Shown: piece by piece, positions 7,216 to 14,594 of the stretch | How positions within the stretch are numbered: the stretch's first letter is position 1 | Layout: each line of letters starts with the position of its first letter | NCBI RefSeq assembly: GCF_029937575.1 | Contig: NZ_JAPYPS010000002.1 | Coordinates: 92,054 to 156,053 of the forward strand | DNA length: 64,000 nucleotides | Reading direction: 5' to 3' | DNA from: Nocardioides sp. | Lineage (GTDB): Bacteria; Actinomycetota; Actinomycetes; Propionibacteriales; Nocardioidaceae | Notes under the pieces: generated by a model | Seen by the model: the letters and a program-made list of their open reading frames with translations, nothing else | Told to the model about the DNA's origin: nothing | The model's database searches: none | Position numbers and translations under genes: made by a program

Positions 7216-9045
7216 CTAGGAGGCCGCGACCCCCGTCGGGAGCACGATCTCGGTCAGTCGGCGGTGCCCCGAACGCGCCGAGGTGAGCGCCCAGACCGCG
7301 GCCTTAACGGCGTCCGCGCGAGACGACGACACCACCCGCGCACCGTCGGGACCTGGCTGGGTTCGGACCTCGAGGATCTGGGTGCCCAGGTGCTCACCGC
7401 CGTCGTGATGGAACGCGCCCTCAGCCAGGAAGCGGGCGAGGTCCCCCACCGCGCCCGCGGTGCGCTGGGCCGATGCCTGACGGTTGACCTTGCGCACGGC
7501 CGGGTCGCCCATCAACGACTTGCCGATCGTCGTGCGACCTCGGAAGCCCGACGCCTTGAGCGCCTCGACCGCGCCGGCCATGTCGGGGTGACCGGAGACG
7601 GACACGACCACCCGATCGCCCTCGCGGTAGACCAGCGCCAGCGACGTGCCGCGCCCAAACCACGACTCGATCGCAGCCGCGACCGGGACCGCCTCTACGT
7701 CGGGCAGGACCGCGAGCGCCGACCAGTCCTCGGCCGAGACCAGCTCCTCGCCGCGCACGACCGGTCGTGCGCGCAGCGGCCACTGGTTCAGGTACTGGGC
7801 ACAGAAGCCGGCCATCGGATTGGGGTCATCCGCCTCGGGGTCGACCTCGCCGGCCACCGCCTTCTCGTACTTGGCGGCGATCATCTTGAGCCGCGCCGGG
7901 GTCCAGTGCGGTGACGCCGCGCGCCACACCTCGGGCTGGGAGACATCGGCACCAGGAGGAGCAGCCCAGATCAGAATCAGGGTCTCCCCGTCGTCACGGG
8001 TCAGCGCGTCGATGATCCGTGAGCGCATCGTCGAGCGGGCGCGCCGGTGCGCGGTCGACGTCATGTGGAGCTGGGGCGAAGAGCGCTCCAGAAGAGAAGG
8101 CTCGAGGCCGTCGTCGATCGTGCTCGGCTTCACGTCCCACGCCTCATCGACCAGACCCAGGGTCGTGTCCCACCCGTAGGTGGCGTCCTGGGCGCGGACG
8201 TACCAACCATCACCCTCGGGCGTCTCGATGGCCTCCTTGCCGTTGCCCTTGGTGACGGTCCAGTCCTGGGCCAGGCACCACCGCCACGCCTCCTTCTGCG
8301 CTTTGCGACAGACCGCGATGTCGGAGCCGGTGTGGACGATCTCCTGTTTCTCACCGAACAGGGTTGGACCCGTAGCCATACGCCACAGGGCCACGCCACG
8401 GATGCGCACCGACTTGCCCGAGCGGCGAGACGCGGACTCAAGGACGATCGGCCAGCAGAGCGAACCGTCGGCCCGGTGCTCGAGCTGACGGACGATCGCC
8501 AGACGCTGCCACCAGCGCAACGACTTCCGTTCAACCTTCTCGATCCACGCCACCGCCGCAGCGCCGTAGGAGTCGACCGCCTCGGGGTGCGGAGGACTCA
8601 TCCACAACGGCGGGTTCGCGTCGTCCGGGACGGCGGCGAACTCAGCCAGCCACGCACAGGCGCGCATGGTCTCGGGCTGCCACGACAGGCCGTCACGAGC
8701 CTCGACCAGGACGCCCTGAGCCGCCCCAGGAGCCCCGGGGAGAGAGGACGGCAGGCCGGAGGCCTCCCGCGAGCCCGCGGCGTGGGAAGAAGCGGCCCCC
8801 TCGGCGCGTGCCTTGTCGATCACGGCCGCCATCGAGGAGGCGTCCGAGCACGGCCGGCACTCGACTTGCCAGTTGCTGATGACCCAGGTGAGGTCGGGCC
8901 GCAGCGAGCGAGCGACCTTGTGCCCCACGACCCACTCCTTGCTGCCATCCACGGTGACCCCGCACCGAGCGCAAGGTGCAGGCAGCCAGGTGGCGACGAG
9001 GGCTCGGGCTTGGGTGACCCGTCGACCTGACCACTCGCTGGTCAT
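7216..9045 (-). CDS. HNH endonuclease-terminase large subunit fusion
   Basis: The protein has 609 residues. Residues 20-70 form an HNH-like zinc site: Cys25 and Cys28 (CARC), GHK at 41-43, Asn58 and the second pair Cys63/Cys66 (CRPC). The rest is a TerL packaging motor: a Walker A-like SRRSGKS near 205, Walker B LGLVDEAWD near 299, the coupling motif LHMTSTAH, and a C-terminal nuclease region. HNH endonucleases next to terminase help cos packaging in many phages, but here the two are one continuous frame. No separate terminase small subunit gene is visible. The ATG at 9045 overlaps the upstream stop (ATGA). Confidence 0.8.
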   Translation of the reverse strand: MTSEWSGRRVTQARALVATWLPAPCARCGVTVDGSKEWVVGHKVARSLRPDLTWVISNWQVECRPCSDASSMAAVIDKARAEGAASSHAAGSREASGLPSSLPGAPGAAQGVLVEARDGLSWQPETMRACAWLAEFAAVPDDANPPLWMSPPHPEAVDSYGAAAVAWIEKVERKSLRWWQRLAIVRQLEHRADGSLCWPIVLESASRRSGKSVRIRGVALWRMATGPTLFGEKQEIVHTGSDIAVCRKAQKEAWRWCLAQDWTVTKGNGKEAIETPEGDGWYVRAQDATYGWDTTLGLVDEAWDVKPSTIDDGLEPSLLERSSPQLHMTSTAHRRARSTMRSRIIDALTRDDGETLILIWAAPPGADVSQPEVWRAASPHWTPARLKMIAAKYEKAVAGEVDPEADDPNPMAGFCAQYLNQWPLRARPVVRGEELVSAEDWSALAVLPDVEAVPVAAAIESWFGRGTSLALVYREGDRVVVSVSGHPDMAGAVEALKASGFRGRTTIGKSLMGDPAVRKVNRQASAQRTAGAVGDLARFLAEGAFHHDGGEHLGTQILEVRTQPGPDGARVVSSSRADAVKAAVWALTSARSGHRRLTEIVLPTGVAAS

Positions 9046-9173
9046 CGGCGGTCCTGGTTGACGTAGTAGTGGTGGCCGGGGCGGTGGTGTGGCGGGGCGA
9101 TGCAGACGAAGGTGGTCGAGCCGAGTGTCTGCGTGTGGCCGCAGTCGGGGGCGAGCTGGTGAACGGCTCTCAT
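9042..9173 (-). CDS. Tiny Cys/His-rich prophage protein
   Basis: A 43-residue frame with PDCGHTQTLGSTTFVC and PPHHRPGHHYYV. The spaced Cys and His residues suggest a small metal-binding knuckle. It overlaps both neighbours by ATGA, which is why I accept so short a gene. It lies just before the HNH-terminase gene. Function unknown. Confidence 0.6.
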   Translation of the reverse strand: MRAVHQLAPDCGHTQTLGSTTFVCIAPPHHRPGHHYYVNQDRR

Positions 9174-9472
9174 CGGTGCTGCTCCTCGCATGGGTTGTTG
9201 GCACAGCCGGGCAGCACGAGGCACCGGGCTGTTGATGCTGGGTCGAGCCAGCCACGGCGACGTGCCACAGCGATGGCGTCGGTGACTTGGTTGACCGACA
9301 GGCACAGCTCACGGCCGGCCTGTCCGGTGGCCATGCGGGCGTGGCCGTGCTGGTCGGCGTGGACCCAGGCCAGGCAGCCGAGACGGTGCCAGTGCTCGAG
9401 GTCGACGTTCTCGGATTGGACGCGCATCTGGGCGCGCACCGTGACGGTGCTGCTGAGCACGATGGTCGTCAT
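9170..9472 (-). CDS. Small prophage protein, possible DNA-binding
   Basis: The 100-residue protein has a central stretch (GRELCLSVNQVTDAIAVARR) that could form a helix-turn-helix, then RRGWLDPASTARC and a Cys-rich end (CLVLPGCANNPCEEQH). Both ends overlap neighbours by ATGA. It sits in the short early region between excisionase and terminase, where a small-terminase or regulatory role would be possible, but there is no clear family match. Confidence 0.5.
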   Translation of the reverse strand: MTTIVLSSTVTVRAQMRVQSENVDLEHWHRLGCLAWVHADQHGHARMATGQAGRELCLSVNQVTDAIAVARRRGWLDPASTARCLVLPGCANNPCEEQHR

Positions 9473-10008
9473 GATGCCCGCCTGTTCTCACGGCGGTTGG
9501 GTCCGCCAGACGGTGGGTTCCCTAGTAGGTCGGACACCCGTGTGTCCGACTGAGAATCCAGAGATGGCGCAGCCACGCGGTTTCCGAATTTCTCAACCGG
9601 ACACTTCTGGTCATTCTCAACAGGCTGTAATCCGTCCGGTTGAAACTCATTGTCATCAGGACACCCGTGTGTCCGGCTGACCGGATCGGGCATGAGTCCC
9701 TGGTAGACCGAGCGGGCGTTCTTCTGCCCGCGCGAGATCCGGTCGAGGAGCCGCGTCTCGTAGTTGCGGCGCGCCTTCTCGGGATCAGGCTCAGGCTTCT
9801 CGCCCACGGCCTCGCGGAAGCGTCCGCCGATGCGACGCTCTGACCTGTTGAGCTTGCGGGCCAACTGGTCATGGGAGACCGACACCTTGAGGTCGGTCGT
9901 CATGTTGTCGGCCAGCACGAGGAGGAGGACCCGGCACCCATCCGAGATGTGCGGGTGCTTGAGGACAGCGTTTCGCCACTTGTCGATGTCACGCTTCGGT
10001 CCACTCAT
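9469..10008 (-). CDS. Prophage helix-turn-helix protein, possible replication or regulatory factor
   Basis: The 179-residue protein has an N-terminal helical, basic DNA-binding-like half: KRDIDKWRNAVLKHPHIS, then VSHDQLARKLNRSERRIGGR (about 54-73), which reads as a winged helix-turn-helix. The second half is low-complexity and polar. Its coding sequence contains two copies of a 16-base palindrome, so this protein may bind within its own gene, as some phage initiators do. That is inference. The ATG overlaps the upstream stop. Confidence 0.6.
   Translation of the reverse strand: MSGPKRDIDKWRNAVLKHPHISDGCRVLLLVLADNMTTDLKVSVSHDQLARKLNRSERRIGGRFREAVGEKPEPDPEKARRNYETRLLDRISRGQKNARSVYQGLMPDPVSRTHGCPDDNEFQPDGLQPVENDQKCPVEKFGNRVAAPSLDSQSDTRVSDLLGNPPSGGPNRRENRRAS
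9529..9674. repeat. Two copies of the palindrome GGACACCCGTGTGTCC
   Basis: The first copy is embedded in a longer hairpin: GTCGGACAC (9529-9537) and GTGTCCGAC (9542-9550) around CCGT. The second copy is exactly the 16 bases at 9659-9674. A GGACAC half-site lies between them at 9599. Identical palindromes 125 bases apart inside a coding region look like protein binding sites (operator or origin). Confidence 0.7.
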
Positions 10009-10280
10009 GCCACCGCCCCGGTGTCGCCGGCACGGGCGCCGAGAACGAAGCGAGCCACGGCGTCGACCTCGGCGCCTCGGATGGTCAGCTCCAGCCGATC
10101 GGCGTGTCGGTTGATCCACCAGGCGGTGTCCTGATTCAGGTACGTCCGTTTGCCGATGTCGACGACGATTCGCACGCCGTCGGGGTGGTCGAGGATCGAC
10201 AGGGCCTTGCGGTCCCGGGTCAACTCCTCGGCCGACGGCTCGGTCCGCAGGTCGATGTAGACCTCTCCTCGGATGCTCAC
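10005..10280 (-). CDS. Small prophage protein, unknown
   Basis: The 91-residue protein has alternating strand and helix character (GEVYIDLRTEPSAEELTRDR; VRIVVDIGKRTYLNQDTAWW). The composition is soluble and acidic, with no metal-binding or membrane features. It is locked into the early operon by ATGA overlaps on both sides. No family recognised. Confidence 0.6.
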   Translation of the reverse strand: MSIRGEVYIDLRTEPSAEELTRDRKALSILDHPDGVRIVVDIGKRTYLNQDTAWWINRHADRLELTIRGAEVDAVARFVLGARAGDTGAVA

Positions 10281-10564
10281 CAGAGACCACGACCAGGGTC
10301 GGGCTGCTCGGGTTGGTGCGGCGGTCGTTGATCGGGTTCCGGTCGGGGTGACCTACCGCCGGTGATGACGATGTCGCAGTTCCTCGCCTCGGCGACCGCG
10401 ATGACGTCCCTGGCGGTGTCCTCTTGGCAACTCCATCCCTTGCGGACGCTCGAATACGTCGGCGGGCGTCCCGTGACGGCCTGCACCATGTCGCGGCTGC
10501 CGTAGCCGCGCACCAGGCTCGAGTAGCCGTCCAGCACGACCGTGATCGTGGGACGGCGGCTCAC
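10277..10564 (-). CDS. Small prophage protein, unknown
   Basis: The 95-residue protein starts MSRRPTITVVLDGYSSLVRG and has a proline-rich tail (PRPEPDQRPPHQPEQPDPG). The middle (EDTARDVIAVAEARNCDIVI) could form a short alpha/beta unit. It overlaps neighbours by ATGA. No function can be given; an early-region accessory role is likely from position. Confidence 0.55.
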   Translation of the reverse strand: MSRRPTITVVLDGYSSLVRGYGSRDMVQAVTGRPPTYSSVRKGWSCQEDTARDVIAVAEARNCDIVITGGRSPRPEPDQRPPHQPEQPDPGRGLW

Positions 10565-10806
10565 AGCTTGGCCCCGTACTCCGCTCGGGCCTTCTGGAGG
10601 TGGTCAAGCGTGATGGCCCAGACGTTCTCACCGGCGAATCCCCATGCCCGCATGGCAACGAAGCGCTGACCGTAGTCGCTGAGGTCGTCGAAGATCTCGG
10701 GGAACTCGTCGGCCAGTCGGCGCTTGGGCGACGCCTTGCGCGCCTTGTCAGCGTTGGCGATCGCCTTGTTGGCGGTGGGATCGCTCTGGTTGAACTTGCG
10801 CGCCAT
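10561..10806 (-). CDS. Small basic prophage protein, unknown
   Basis: The 81-residue, lysine-rich N-terminal half (ANKAIANADKARKASPKRRL) is followed by a helical segment DEFPEIFDDLSDYGQRFVAM and an aromatic stretch RAWGFAGENVWAITLDHLQKA. I chose the ATG at 10806 because it forms a TGATG junction with the excisionase stop. It probably acts on nucleic acid, judging only from charge. Confidence 0.6.
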   Translation of the reverse strand: MARKFNQSDPTANKAIANADKARKASPKRRLADEFPEIFDDLSDYGQRFVAMRAWGFAGENVWAITLDHLQKARAEYGAKL

Positions 10807-10985
10807 CAGCTCGCGCTCTCGAACTGGGCGTCGATCCACGCCTGCACGTCGGCCTCGCGGTAGACGACGCGGCGGCCGAGCTTGCCTGCCCGCGGTCCGA
10901 TCTTGTTCTGGCGCCAGTAGCGAAGTGTGTTGATCGGAACGCCGGTCCGCGCCGCGACCTCGTCCATCCGCAGAAGCTCATCCAT
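10806..10985 (-). CDS. xis: Excisionase-like MerR-type helix-turn-helix protein
   Basis: The 59-residue protein has the classic small excisionase form: RMDEVAARTGVPINTLRYWR, then KLGRRVVYREADVQAWI. Proteins like this bend att DNA and bias the integrase toward excision. It is the first gene of the leftward operon and diverges from the repressor gene, so induction would turn on excision together with early and late functions. Confidence 0.8.
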   Translation of the reverse strand: MDELLRMDEVAARTGVPINTLRYWRQNKIGPRAGKLGRRVVYREADVQAWIDAQFESAS

Positions 10986-11027
10986 GGTGACCGTCTCTCC
11001 TCGTTGGTGACTGTGGTTCAACGGTGC

Positions 11028-11063
11028 TTGCCGTGACGTGTCATAGCAACTACAGTCCGTTGC
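11028..11063 (+). promoter_or_regulatory. Repressor promoter with overlapping inverted-repeat operator
   Basis: TTGCCG (11028-11033), a 17-base spacer and TACAGT (11051-11056) form a good sigma-70-type promoter for the repressor gene. GCAAC (11046-11050) and GTTGC (11059-11063) form an inverted repeat spanning the -10 box, a likely autoregulatory operator. The leftward excisionase promoter must also lie in this 100-base divergent region but I could not place it confidently. Confidence 0.65.
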
Positions 11064-11085
11064 AGGATGAAACGAGGAGGCCCAG

Positions 11086-11745
11086 GTGCCGAAGGCGAAT
11101 CCACCCCGGACCATCAGGTCCGAGACGAATCTGGCGAGCCGCATGGCCGTCGAGCGCTCCGAGCGTGGCCAGAGCTACGAAGTGCTCGCGCGCCTCATGT
11201 CGGAAGCGGGCTGCCCGATTCAGGGGTCCGCGCTTTACCGCATTGAGAAGGGAGACCCGCCACGAAAGGTCGCAGTCGACGAACTGATCGCCCTGTCCAA
11301 GGTTTGGGACCTCCCGATCGAAGACCTGCTGATGCCGCCCGAACTTCGTGACCAGCGGCGGGCGCAGGCTCTCGTGGGTGAGCTGGTATCGGCCTACGTT
11401 GACCTGAATGTGGTGATCGAGCGGCTCTTCGATCTCGAACTGGCCTTGCTAGAAACTGACGAAGACTCATTCGAGTACGTGGTTCGACAGCGACAAGCCA
11501 AACTCATGGCGCGGCCTGACCGCCCAACGTTGCAGGGCACTTGGTCCGAGAAGCCGTTCCTCGTGCCCCTGGCTATGGACTTTCTGGATCTTCTCGACAT
11601 TGCGGTCGACAAGCAGGCGGCATGGTTGGAACGGATGGAGTCGGCGGTGTACGACGAGAACGGGACTCCTCGCGACCCTGAGACAGGCGAGATGATTTCG
11701 ATCCTGCTTTCGCTCACGGACGACGAGGAGGCCAAGGATGGCTAG
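11086..11745 (+). CDS. Prophage repressor-like XRE-family regulator
   Basis: The 219-residue protein has an N-terminal helix-turn-helix (about 17-75): LASRMAVERSERGQSYEVLA, then GSALYRIEKGDPPRKVAVDE. A long helical C-terminal part has no protease-like Ser/Lys pair visible, so cleavage-type induction is not evident. The GTG start has GAGGAGG five bases upstream. It diverges from excisionase and overlaps the integrase start by 8 bases, the layout of a lysogeny module. It probably represses the leftward promoter and itself. Confidence 0.75.
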   Translation: MPKANPPRTIRSETNLASRMAVERSERGQSYEVLARLMSEAGCPIQGSALYRIEKGDPPRKVAVDELIALSKVWDLPIEDLLMPPELRDQRRAQALVGELVSAYVDLNVVIERLFDLELALLETDEDSFEYVVRQRQAKLMARPDRPTLQGTWSEKPFLVPLAMDFLDLLDIAVDKQAAWLERMESAVYDENGTPRDPETGEMISILLSLTDDEEAKDG

Positions 11746-12817
11746 CGTCAAGAAGCGCCCCGACGGCAAGTGGCGCGCCCGTTACCGGGACACGGCCGGC
11801 AAGGAGCACGCCCGTCACTTCGATCGCAAGGTCGACGGGCAGGCGTGGCTCGACCAGCAGACGGCGAAGTTGGTCACGGGCAGCCACGTCGCGCCGAGGA
11901 CGGCGAAGACGACCGTGGGGGAGTGGTGCGAGACGTGGCTCGAGGGCTACGGCGGCAATCGCTCATCGACCGTGCGTCAGGCCGAGGTCCACCTAGCGCG
12001 CATCAAGGTGACGTTCGGGCACCTGCGGCTCGACGGCGTGCGCCCCTCGCACGTCAAGACGTGGTGCGCTCAGCTCGCCGCCGAGGGGCTCGCGGACTCC
12101 TACATCTACGCGCTGCACGCTCGGCTCTCGCAGGTCTACTCCGATGCCGTACATGACGGGCTCGTGGCCAAGTCGCCGTGCTCTAGCCGGACCTCGCCGC
12201 CAATGGGCAAGCAACGCGCCTACGTCGCGACCACGGACCAGGTCTGGGCGCTCCACGACGCGATGCCCGAGCATCTGCGAGCGGCGATCCTGCTGGGTGC
12301 CTTCTCCGGGCTGCGGCTCGCCGAGGCGTGCGGGCTGCGTGTCGCCGACGTCGACTTCATGCGCGGTGTCGTGACACCGGCGGTGCAGTATCCGGCCGAG
12401 CCGTTGAAGTCGGAGACGTCGCAGACGGCCATCCCGATCGGTCAGGCCCTCGCGCTGGAGTTGTCGGCCCACGTCGCCGAATGGTCGGCCGACGGCGGCA
12501 CCGTGCTGGTCGACACCTGGGGCAACCAGCTCGCCCCGTGGACCCTCGAGCGCGCCATGCGCACGGCCAGGGCCAAGGTGCCCGGTCTGTCGCCGGACTT
12601 CCGCTACCACGACCTGCGGCACTGGTTCGCGTCGTTCCTGATCGCCAGCGGCGCCGACGTCAAGGTCGTGCAGGCAAGGCTCAGGCACGCGAGCGCCAAG
12701 ACGACGCTCGACACCTACGGGCACCTGTGGCCGGACTCTGACGACAGCACACGAGCCGCCATCGACAGCGCGATGACGGCTCGTGCGGACTATCTGCGGA
12801 CTGCGGGGGGTGCCTGA
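11738..12817 (+). CDS. int: Prophage tyrosine integrase
   Basis: The integrase catalyses site-specific integration and excision. Its 359 residues include an N-terminal arm-type binding domain (KKRPDGKWRARYRDTAGKEH), a SAM-like core-binding domain (about 60-150), and the catalytic domain: box I Arg in GAFSGLRLAEACGLR, box II HDLRHWFASF, then RLRHASAKTTLDTYGHLW with the nucleophilic Tyr. All catalytic residues are present. AGGAGG six bases before the ATG lies inside the repressor gene, so the two are coupled. Confidence 0.9.
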   Translation: MASVKKRPDGKWRARYRDTAGKEHARHFDRKVDGQAWLDQQTAKLVTGSHVAPRTAKTTVGEWCETWLEGYGGNRSSTVRQAEVHLARIKVTFGHLRLDGVRPSHVKTWCAQLAAEGLADSYIYALHARLSQVYSDAVHDGLVAKSPCSSRTSPPMGKQRAYVATTDQVWALHDAMPEHLRAAILLGAFSGLRLAEACGLRVADVDFMRGVVTPAVQYPAEPLKSETSQTAIPIGQALALELSAHVAEWSADGGTVLVDTWGNQLAPWTLERAMRTARAKVPGLSPDFRYHDLRHWFASFLIASGADVKVVQARLRHASAKTTLDTYGHLWPDSDDSTRAAIDSAMTARADYLRTAGGA

Positions 12818-12906
12818 TGGCTCCGTCGCAGGTCAGCGGGGGTGTGTCCTCTAGATGTCGTAGTAGTGACCGACTGACCCGGCCTGACCTGCGCAAACGC
12901 TGTCGG
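12818..12906. other. Prophage-AbiE junction, candidate attachment region
   Basis: The 89 bases between the integrase stop and the AbiEii stop contain no gene. Just inside the AbiEii 3' end, TGGGTACGCT is repeated directly (12916-12925 and 12927-12936). Phage attachment sites usually lie immediately beyond int, so the core may be here. No tRNA gene is present. Without the left prophage end, which lies outside the window, the core cannot be confirmed. Confidence 0.35.
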
Positions 12907-13881
12907 TCAGGGCGCTGGGTACGCTTTGGGTACGCTCGCCGTCGCGCTCCAAGCGAGCTGCTCGGGGTCCCAGATCGCGGAATCACCCGCGGTGGCGAGG
13001 GCGGGATCGACGAACCGGGCGGCCAGGTCTGCAGCCGCCGTGGCCGTGTAGGTCTGGGCAGACGGAACGCCCTTCGCGGTGTTCGGGTAGGTGCGGTGCC
13101 AGGTGTCGGGGATGGTGAACGCGGCGAACGGGGCCATGCCGCTGAGCGCCTGCTTGGTAGCGATCGCGACCCGCAGTTCGCCCAGGTCTACCGACTGGGT
13201 CTGAGCGAGCACGACGAGGTCGACCAGGTCCTTGACCCGGCTGCTGCGTCGCCCGCCCGGATAGTCGGTTCTCATGGTCGCGCAGACCTTGTCAGCGATC
13301 TGATCCACGACCGGGAACAGCCGGTAGGGGTGGGTGACGAGCTGACGCTTGAGGTGCATACGGTTGGCCGGTTCGACGTACTCGGGTGTGCCGATGGGCG
13401 CCGGACCCACGACGACGTCCACGGTGACCGTGTCGATCTGCGCGCCGGTGTCGACGTCGAGGCAGGCATAGATGAAACGGCGCGTGGCCAGACCGGGTTG
13501 GTTCTCACCTGCGCCGGTCGGCAGCGACCGCGTCAGACGGAACGTCAGGTGATCGCTCAGCTCGACGGCAACCAGCGCGGACAGCTGCCGTTCGGCCTCG
13601 TCGAGGTCAGCCGCTCCGCGTGCTGCGAGATCAACGTCCTTGGTGGTCCGCGAGCGCGGGACCCGGGCCAGCATGCTCAGGCCGCCCTTGAGCATCCACT
13701 CGGTGGCCTCGCCCTCGGCGAAAACGCGGGACAGGAACCGGTCGTAGCGGGCTTGGCGGATCTGCGCGTCCACGGTGGCCGCGCTGACGCCGGCACCGGC
13801 TTCGCGCGCGGCCTTCTTCGCGGCGTCCTTGATCGCCAGCTCCACGGCGCGCCAGTCGCCATACCCCTGAGCGTCACCCAT
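12907..13881 (-). CDS. abiEii: AbiEii-type nucleotidyltransferase toxin
   Basis: AbiEii toxins are nucleotidyltransferases that arrest growth and can abort phage infection. The 324-residue protein carries the family motifs: LKGGLSML (Gly66, Gly67, Ser69) followed by RTTKDVDLAA (Asp82, Asp84, the metal-binding pair); later KVCATM and RVKDLVDLVVLA, matching the conserved downstream Lys and Asp motifs. It overlaps its partner AbiEi by 8 bases, as expected for this operon. It lies convergent to the prophage integrase and may be prophage or ICE cargo. Confidence 0.85.
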   Translation of the reverse strand: MGDAQGYGDWRAVELAIKDAAKKAAREAGAGVSAATVDAQIRQARYDRFLSRVFAEGEATEWMLKGGLSMLARVPRSRTTKDVDLAARGAADLDEAERQLSALVAVELSDHLTFRLTRSLPTGAGENQPGLATRRFIYACLDVDTGAQIDTVTVDVVVGPAPIGTPEYVEPANRMHLKRQLVTHPYRLFPVVDQIADKVCATMRTDYPGGRRSSRVKDLVDLVVLAQTQSVDLGELRVAIATKQALSGMAPFAAFTIPDTWHRTYPNTAKGVPSAQTYTATAAADLAARFVDPALATAGDSAIWDPEQLAWSATASVPKAYPAP

Positions 13882-14530
13882 GGAGAGCCGCCTCTGCGTT
13901 GGGAGCCAGGATTTCGTTCAGCGAGTCGAGCAGGACGCCTGCATCGTCCCGGAGGCGGGCCGGGGCTGCAGCCAGGTCGGCCCGCAGCTGCCGCGGATCG
14001 GTGATCTTGCCGAACCGGGTGGCCTCGCGCAGGGCGTCGTCGACCAGAGAGGTGTCTGTGCCGAGGTCGAGCAGGTCGGTGATGGTGCGTTCGACCGTGA
14101 GCGTGGGCAGCCCGTTGACGGAGATGGTGTCGGCGGGAGTGAGCGGGCGGATGCGCAGGCGTACGTCGGACAGGCGCGTGGTCTTGCGGGAGCCGACGAT
14201 GAAGTCGATGCCGTCGAGGAAGAAGTCTCCGATCTCGTGCACCACGGCGGCCGTGACCCCGGCCGCGGCCAGGGCGGGTGCGCCGGTCTCGGTCGGCTGG
14301 GAGGTCGCGCCGCCCAGCGCCAGCCAAGTCGCGTAGACGCTCTCGTGATCCTGCGGGGGAGTGCCGGCCATCCGGTAGACGCCCTGGGCCAGGCGTTCGA
14401 GCACCCCGCTCGCGGTCATTCGCACCAGCTGCTTGCGTGACACCCCGACCGCCTCGGCCTGGGCGGTGGTGAACATGCCCCAGCGACGTTCGGCCAGGAT
14501 ACCGAGCCGGGACACCGTCGAATCACTCAC
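13874..14530 (-). CDS. abiEi: AbiEi-type antitoxin and transcriptional regulator
   Basis: AbiEi proteins have an N-terminal winged helix that represses their own promoter and a C-terminal domain that neutralises the toxin. The 218 residues begin VSDSTVSRLGILAERR, continue with MFTTAQAEAVGVSRKQLVRM and LERLAQGVYRMAGTP (wing), and later show the family-like TVERTITDLLDLG. The GTG at 14530 lies 7 bases after a TACAAT -10 box, so the mRNA probably starts at the GTG itself and is leaderless. That fixes the start better than upstream alternatives. Confidence 0.82.
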   Translation of the reverse strand: MSDSTVSRLGILAERRWGMFTTAQAEAVGVSRKQLVRMTASGVLERLAQGVYRMAGTPPQDHESVYATWLALGGATSQPTETGAPALAAAGVTAAVVHEIGDFFLDGIDFIVGSRKTTRLSDVRLRIRPLTPADTISVNGLPTLTVERTITDLLDLGTDTSLVDDALREATRFGKITDPRQLRADLAAAPARLRDDAGVLLDSLNEILAPNAEAALHG

Positions 14531-14537
14531 GACATCG

Positions 14538-14572
14538 ATTGTACCCACTTCGGGGAACAAATGCTGTAGTGG
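14538..14572 (-). promoter_or_regulatory. abiE promoter with flanking inverted repeat
   Basis: On the minus strand TACAAT (14543-14538) is a strong -10 box placed 7 bases before the GTG. CCACT (14545-14549) and AGTGG (14568-14572) form an inverted repeat just upstream, where AbiEi-type antitoxins typically bind. No good -35 hexamer is visible at 16-18 bases. Confidence 0.6.
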
Positions 14573-14594
14573 CAACCCGGAGCCGACGGACGAT

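Noticed and set aside
12817..14004. A 395-codon rightward open frame opposite the AbiE genes
   Set aside because: It is the mirror of a clear nucleotidyltransferase gene with intact motifs; the translation has no protein-like pattern.
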